Shown here piece by piece: positions 60,693-64,000 of a stretch of DNA of 64,000 bases (the stretch's first letter is position 1; each line of letters opens with the position of its first letter). Source of the stretch: CAIQJJ01 sp049325275 (GTDB taxonomy: Bacteria > Chloroflexota > Anaerolineae > Anaerolineales > UBA4823); NCBI GenBank assembly GCA_049325275.1, contig JBMOLU010000075.1, positions 101,761-165,760 on the forward strand. The letters are read 5' to 3'. The notes under the pieces were generated by a model. It made no database searches. It saw only the letters and a list, made by a program, of their open reading frames with translations, and had not been told where the DNA came from. Both the position numbers and the translations under genes were made by a program.

Positions 60693-63140
60693 ATGAAAGC
60701 CTTCAAGTTCCTGTCTGTTTCCATCGTCCTGCTGCTGGTGTTCGCCGGCCTGCGTTTTGCAGCGCTCCCTTCGCAGGCCGCCGCCGACCGGCCGGGTGAC
60801 GTCACCCCGCTTGCCGATATTCCGACCGACCAGATCATCATCCAATACAAAGAGACGTCCACGATCGCCATGGAAGGCCTGAGTGCGGTCGATGAGATGG
60901 CCCGCCTGAGCGGTGTGGCGGGCGTCGAGTTGGCTTACTACCGCCCGATGTCTGACGAGGGCACCCACGTGCTCAAACTGCCGCAGGCGTTGGCTGCCGG
61001 TGAGATGGCCGGCGTGATCGCCAGGCTTGCCGCGCTGCCCGAAGTTGCCTATGTCGAACCGGATGCCATCATGCAGCCGTTGGAGACAACCCCGGACGAT
61101 CCCCAGTACGCCAACCAATGGCACTACTTTGCGCCGGGGGCCGGCCACTACGGTATCAACGCCCCGGCTGCCTGGGACATCACCACCGGCTCGGCGAGCA
61201 TCGTCGTAGCGGTGATCGATACGGGCATCACCAGCCATACCGACCTGGCCGGGCGCACGGTGCCGGGCTATGACTTCATTACCGACGTGGGTGTGGCCAA
61301 CGATGGCGGCGGCCGCGACGCCGACCCGAGCGATCCTGGCGACTGGGTGTCCACCAATGAGTGTGGCTATACCCATTCAGCACATAACAGCTCCTGGCAC
61401 GGCACGCACGTGGCCGGCACGATCGGCGCTGCGACCGACAACGGCGCCGGTGTGGCGGGCGTCAACTGGGTTTCCAGGATTTTGCCGGTGCGCGTGCTGG
61501 GCAAGTGTGGCGGCTATGCTTCCGACATTTCCGAGGGTATGAAGTGGGCGGCCGGCCTTTCGGTAAGCGGCGTGCCGGCGAACGCCAACCCTGCCAAGGT
61601 GCTCAACCTGAGCCTGGGCGGGGCCGCGTCGTGCTCGGCCACGTATCAGAACGCCATCAACGCCATCCTGGCGCAGAACGTCACCATCGTGGTTGCCGCG
61701 GGAAATGACTATAAGAATGCATCGGGTTACCAGCCCGCAGGTTGTAACGGGGTGGTTACGGTGGCCGCAACGGACCGGAACGGCGCAATGGCTTACTACA
61801 GCAACTACGGGTCTGTTGTGGAGATCAGCGCTCCTGGCGGCGATACGTACTATTCTGACGCGGATGGTGTCCTTTCAACTTTAAATGACGGTACGCAAGG
61901 CCCGGGAAATCCGGTCTATGTGGCTTACCAGGGGACCAGCATGGCAGCACCTCACGTTGCTGGGGTGGCTTCTTTGCTGCTCTCGAAAAACCCGGGGCTT
62001 TCTCCCGCATTGGTCTCCCAAATCCTCCAGAAATCCGTCACGGCGTTTCCTCCTGTGTCGTGCGACTCGATCACCGGACGCCCAACGACCTGGTGCCAAT
62101 GTACGACTGCCAACTGTGGCAGCGGCATCGTCAATGCCTTTGGCGCCGTCTCGCCTGTGATCACCTCGCTCTCGCCCAGCCAGGCCGTGACCGACACGAC
62201 GCCCGTTCTGACGGTCTACGGGGCCAACTTCAACGCCTCGGCCACCATCTACTATAGTGGCACGGCGCACACCACGTACTTCGTCAGCAGCACCGAACTG
62301 ACCACCACCCTGACCCTGACCGACACGCACGTGGAAGGCACCTACCCGGTCGTCGTCACGGGAACATACGGCGCAGCCGGCACGTTGACCAGCAACACGA
62401 TGAACTTCGTCGTCCGGGCGAAGGGTGGGCCGGTTTACCTGCCGTTGATTGCCAAGCCGAAGCCGTTGCCTCAGGGTCCCTTCCTGGTCTCAGAGGATGT
62501 CGATCTTGTTGAGGGTTTTTCACAGATTTATCCAACCGATTCTGTTGTATGGGTGGGTCACCATTGGGCAGATTGTACGGAAGATACAGCAGATCGGGGT
62601 GTCGCACGCAGCTTGTTCAAGTTCGATATTTCGGCTATCCCGGCTTCCGCATCAATCGCTCAGGCGACGTTTAATGTCTTCTTGAATGGAAACTGTTATT
62701 ACTCTTCGCAGGCGGGTGGAACGCGGCAGGTGGTTGCATACCGGGTGACTACCCCATGGTCGGAGACATCACCATCATGGGCCAACCAGCCCGGAACGTC
62801 AGATGCTTATGGCTCGGTAAACATTTCACTGGCTAGTGCGGCTGTTAACCACTATCATTCATTGGACATTACCGCTTTGGTTCAGGGTTGGGTGAACGGT
62901 TCGATCCCGAATTATGGCTTGATGCTGCGCGGGCCGGAGGCCGGCGACACCAATGGTGCTTTCTTCTCGTTCAGTTCAAGCGAGGATTCTGCTTCGTATG
63001 TGCCTTACTTGACCATCACCTACAACGGCGCGTTGAGTGCTCCCGGTACGCTTCACACAGTTTCAATCCCCATGGAGTGTAAAGTGACCAGTAAGATGAC
63101 AACTTGTACGCCTGTAGGAGGGGAGAATAGCAGGAAGTAG
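60693..63140 (+). CDS. Secreted S8 subtilase with IPT/TIG and DNRLRE-type domain
   Basis: 815 residues from the ATG at 60693 (AAAGGAG upstream). A signal peptide (F-L-S-V-S-I-V-L-L-L-V-F-A-G) leads to an I9-like prodomain. The catalytic triad is complete: Asp176 (V-I-D-T-G-I), His236 (W-H-G-T-H-V-A-G-T) and Ser416 (Q-G-T-S-M-A-A-P-H). An IPT/TIG-like domain (S-L-S-P-S-Q-A-V) follows, then a region like the DNRLRE domain (F-K-F-D-I-S-A-I-P-A-S-A-S-I-A-Q-A). It is probably an extracellular protease. The C-terminus shows no anchor. Confidence 0.92.
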   Translation: MKAFKFLSVSIVLLLVFAGLRFAALPSQAAADRPGDVTPLADIPTDQIIIQYKETSTIAMEGLSAVDEMARLSGVAGVELAYYRPMSDEGTHVLKLPQALAAGEMAGVIARLAALPEVAYVEPDAIMQPLETTPDDPQYANQWHYFAPGAGHYGINAPAAWDITTGSASIVVAVIDTGITSHTDLAGRTVPGYDFITDVGVANDGGGRDADPSDPGDWVSTNECGYTHSAHNSSWHGTHVAGTIGAATDNGAGVAGVNWVSRILPVRVLGKCGGYASDISEGMKWAAGLSVSGVPANANPAKVLNLSLGGAASCSATYQNAINAILAQNVTIVVAAGNDYKNASGYQPAGCNGVVTVAATDRNGAMAYYSNYGSVVEISAPGGDTYYSDADGVLSTLNDGTQGPGNPVYVAYQGTSMAAPHVAGVASLLLSKNPGLSPALVSQILQKSVTAFPPVSCDSITGRPTTWCQCTTANCGSGIVNAFGAVSPVITSLSPSQAVTDTTPVLTVYGANFNASATIYYSGTAHTTYFVSSTELTTTLTLTDTHVEGTYPVVVTGTYGAAGTLTSNTMNFVVRAKGGPVYLPLIAKPKPLPQGPFLVSEDVDLVEGFSQIYPTDSVVWVGHHWADCTEDTADRGVARSLFKFDISAIPASASIAQATFNVFLNGNCYYSSQAGGTRQVVAYRVTTPWSETSPSWANQPGTSDAYGSVNISLASAAVNHYHSLDITALVQGWVNGSIPNYGLMLRGPEAGDTNGAFFSFSSSEDSASYVPYLTITYNGALSAPGTLHTVSIPMECKVTSKMTTCTPVGGENSRK

Positions 63141-63164
63141 CTTGTTGGGCTTTCTTTGACCATG

Positions 63165-63195
63165 GACGCGGCGCCTAAGCGCCGCGTCTTTAATT
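63165..63195 (+). terminator. Intrinsic terminator after the subtilase gene
   Basis: GACGCGGCGC (63165-63174), loop CTAA, GCGCCGCGTC (63179-63188) and then TTTAATT. A perfect 10-bp GC-rich stem. Confidence 0.88.
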
Positions 63196-63756
63196 GGCGA
63201 AGAAAGGATGGGCCGGTAGGGTACCGGTCAAATTTCTGTACCCTGGAAGGCGAGCAAGATGCTTGCCTTCTGTTAAGCCCGGCTACACACGTATAGGGGA
63301 AAACTAAATTTCCAGAGCCTTGCCAAATCGGCCAAAATCTGTATAATCAATTATGGGCAGGTTGGAGTGGGTATATGGTATCAGGGGTTTCTTTTTGCGG
63401 TGTTTTGGAGCGGTTTTGCCTTACCAACAGAAAAGCCAATATCTTGCTCGAAGAAGTTTGCAAGCGGGTTTGTCATATTCGTTGTCGCCGATGAAAACGC
63501 CGGCTCCTACTGTAAAGCTCCGGCTCAAACCTCGACTTCGGCAGGCTGCTAGCCCGGATATTCATATCCGGGCGGGCATGGCAGGCAAACGCACCCGTTT
63601 TGCGGTGAACCCGCCGCGCTTCGACTCGTGATGCCGTACCATGATTTTGCCTCGTGGCGTGGCGAGATTTCGATTCCCTGCTGTATGGGGGGATTCCTGA
63701 TCTCCCTACAAAGCCTGGCCTACAAAACTTGGACTGAAAGGATAAGGAGAACAATC
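63196..63756 (+). other. Noncoding, hairpin-rich interval
   Basis: About 560 bases without a supported gene. It contains CCGGTA/TACCGG (63213-63227), a 10-bp stem GAAGGCGAGC/GCTTGCCTTC (63246-63270), a promoter-like TTGCCA-16 nt-TATAAT (63321-63348) and a palindrome GCCCGGATAT-TC-ATATCCGGGC (63552-63573). An open frame at 63353-63631 has no family resemblance and I do not call it. Confidence 0.6.
63321..63348 (+). promoter_or_regulatory. Promoter with long leader to the last gene
   Basis: TTGCCA (63321-63326), 16 nt, TATAAT (63343-63348). If it serves the gene at 63757 the leader would be about 400 nt. Confidence 0.5.
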
Positions 63757-64000
63757 ATGAACAAGAATTTCTATAAAGGCGTCGTTTTATTGCTCGCAGC
63801 ATTGGCCTTGGGCATGAGCCTGGTTTTGATCTTCCGGCCGGTTTCTGAGGCGCGTTCGGCTTTCGTCTGGTCGGCGCTTTCGGGTACGAGCGTCAATGGA
63901 CCTGTGTATGCGATGGCCTATGATTCAACGAGCGGCCATCTCTATATCGGGGGCTCTTTTACGACAATTTTTACTGAGGGGAATGGTGGGAAGATTATTA
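63757..64000 (+). CDS. Secreted repeat/propeller-like protein, 3' end outside window
   Basis: The ATG at 63757 follows AAGGAGAAC, and the frame stays open to the window end (81 codons). A signal peptide (K-G-V-V-L-L-L-A-A-L-A-L-G-M-S-L-V-L-I-F) is clear. The mature part begins S-G-T-S-V-N-G-P-V-Y-A-M-A-Y-D-S and H-L-Y-I-G-G-S-F-T-T-I, like the first unit of delta-60/beta-propeller repeat proteins. Probably an extracellular protein; function unknown. Confidence 0.7.
   Translation, partial: MNKNFYKGVVLLLAALALGMSLVLIFRPVSEARSAFVWSALSGTSVNGPVYAMAYDSTSGHLYIGGSFTTIFTEGNGGKII

Noticed and set aside
63480..63575. Possible cyclic-di-GMP-I (GEMM) riboswitch
   Set aside because: The string AAAGCTCCGGCTCAAACC resembles the second half of the GEMM core, but the expected CACAGGGCAAACC and GGGACGC elements upstream are absent.
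63353..63631. 92-codon frame just after a TATAAT box
   Set aside because: The -10 is only 4 nt before the ATG, the protein is Arg/Pro-rich without family signature, and the region is full of hairpins.
1..64000. tRNA, rRNA, CRISPR, IS element or phage genes
   Set aside because: No T-loop plus acceptor pairs, no regularly spaced repeats, no transposase or integrase motifs were found by reading; a dedicated scan could still reveal a tRNA I missed.

Overview
The window looks like a chromosomal segment of a Gram-positive-like or monoderm-like Chloroflexota bacterium, most likely class Anaerolineae. Pointers are Thr/Pro-rich (TPT-type) linkers in several envelope proteins, beta-helix and pre-peptidase-type secreted proteins, two GH94 phosphorylases, DarA-type cyclic-di-AMP receptors, and moderately high GC with long shadow frames. 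This taxonomic guess is inference. I see no rRNA, tRNA, CRISPR array, insertion sequence or phage gene. Two pairs of short dispersed intergenic repeats and one decayed gene are the only signs of genome plasticity.

Layout. 1-13.7 kb: the end of a zinc metallopeptidase-like gene, a DsrE protein, a secreted beta-helix protein, a Trm11-like methyltransferase, a diguanylate cyclase, a lactonase, a GH94 phosphorylase, an MBL hydrolase, an HD-GYP response regulator and a signal-less solute-binding homologue. 13.8-20.9 kb: a housekeeping run on the plus strand (moaC-moaD-moaE, fabF, rnc, smc). 21-32.7 kb: a secreted DUF362 protein, a beta-CASP nuclease, a serine hydrolase, a decayed MBL gene behind an MDR oxidoreductase, a small membrane protein, an AraC regulator, a secreted lysozyme-like protein and an SGNH hydrolase. 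32.8-40.9 kb: tdk-hpt-CCA/poly(A) polymerase, then a zinc-ribbon membrane protein, a class A PBP and a MaoC hydratase.

40.9-45.6 kb: a CPA2 cation/proton antiporter followed by a PII-like gene. These are divergent from a six-hairpin glycosidase followed by two DarA-like genes. The two arms share an 11-bp inverted repeat that contains both -10 boxes. I propose this as an ion/compatible-solute homeostasis module. 45.8-54.5 kb: a tightly packed signalling run with a kinase carrying a zinc ribbon and a MshEN-like domain, a GAF kinase, an OmpR-type regulator, an uncharacterised protein, a CpaF ATPase without Tad partners, a double-HTH regulator, a TPR protein, an acetyltransferase, a V4R protein and a lipase. 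54.6-60 kb: two tandem DsbA-like proteins, then a cytoplasmic cellodextrin operon (GH94 cellobiose phosphorylase plus GH5) behind an operator-rich promoter. 60-64 kb: an uncharacterised protein, a subtilase, hairpin-rich noncoding DNA and the start of a secreted repeat protein.

Several genes (the solute-binding homologue, moaC, araC-type, tdk, antiporter, glycosidase) have a -10 box 6-8 nt before the start codon, which suggests leaderless transcripts.
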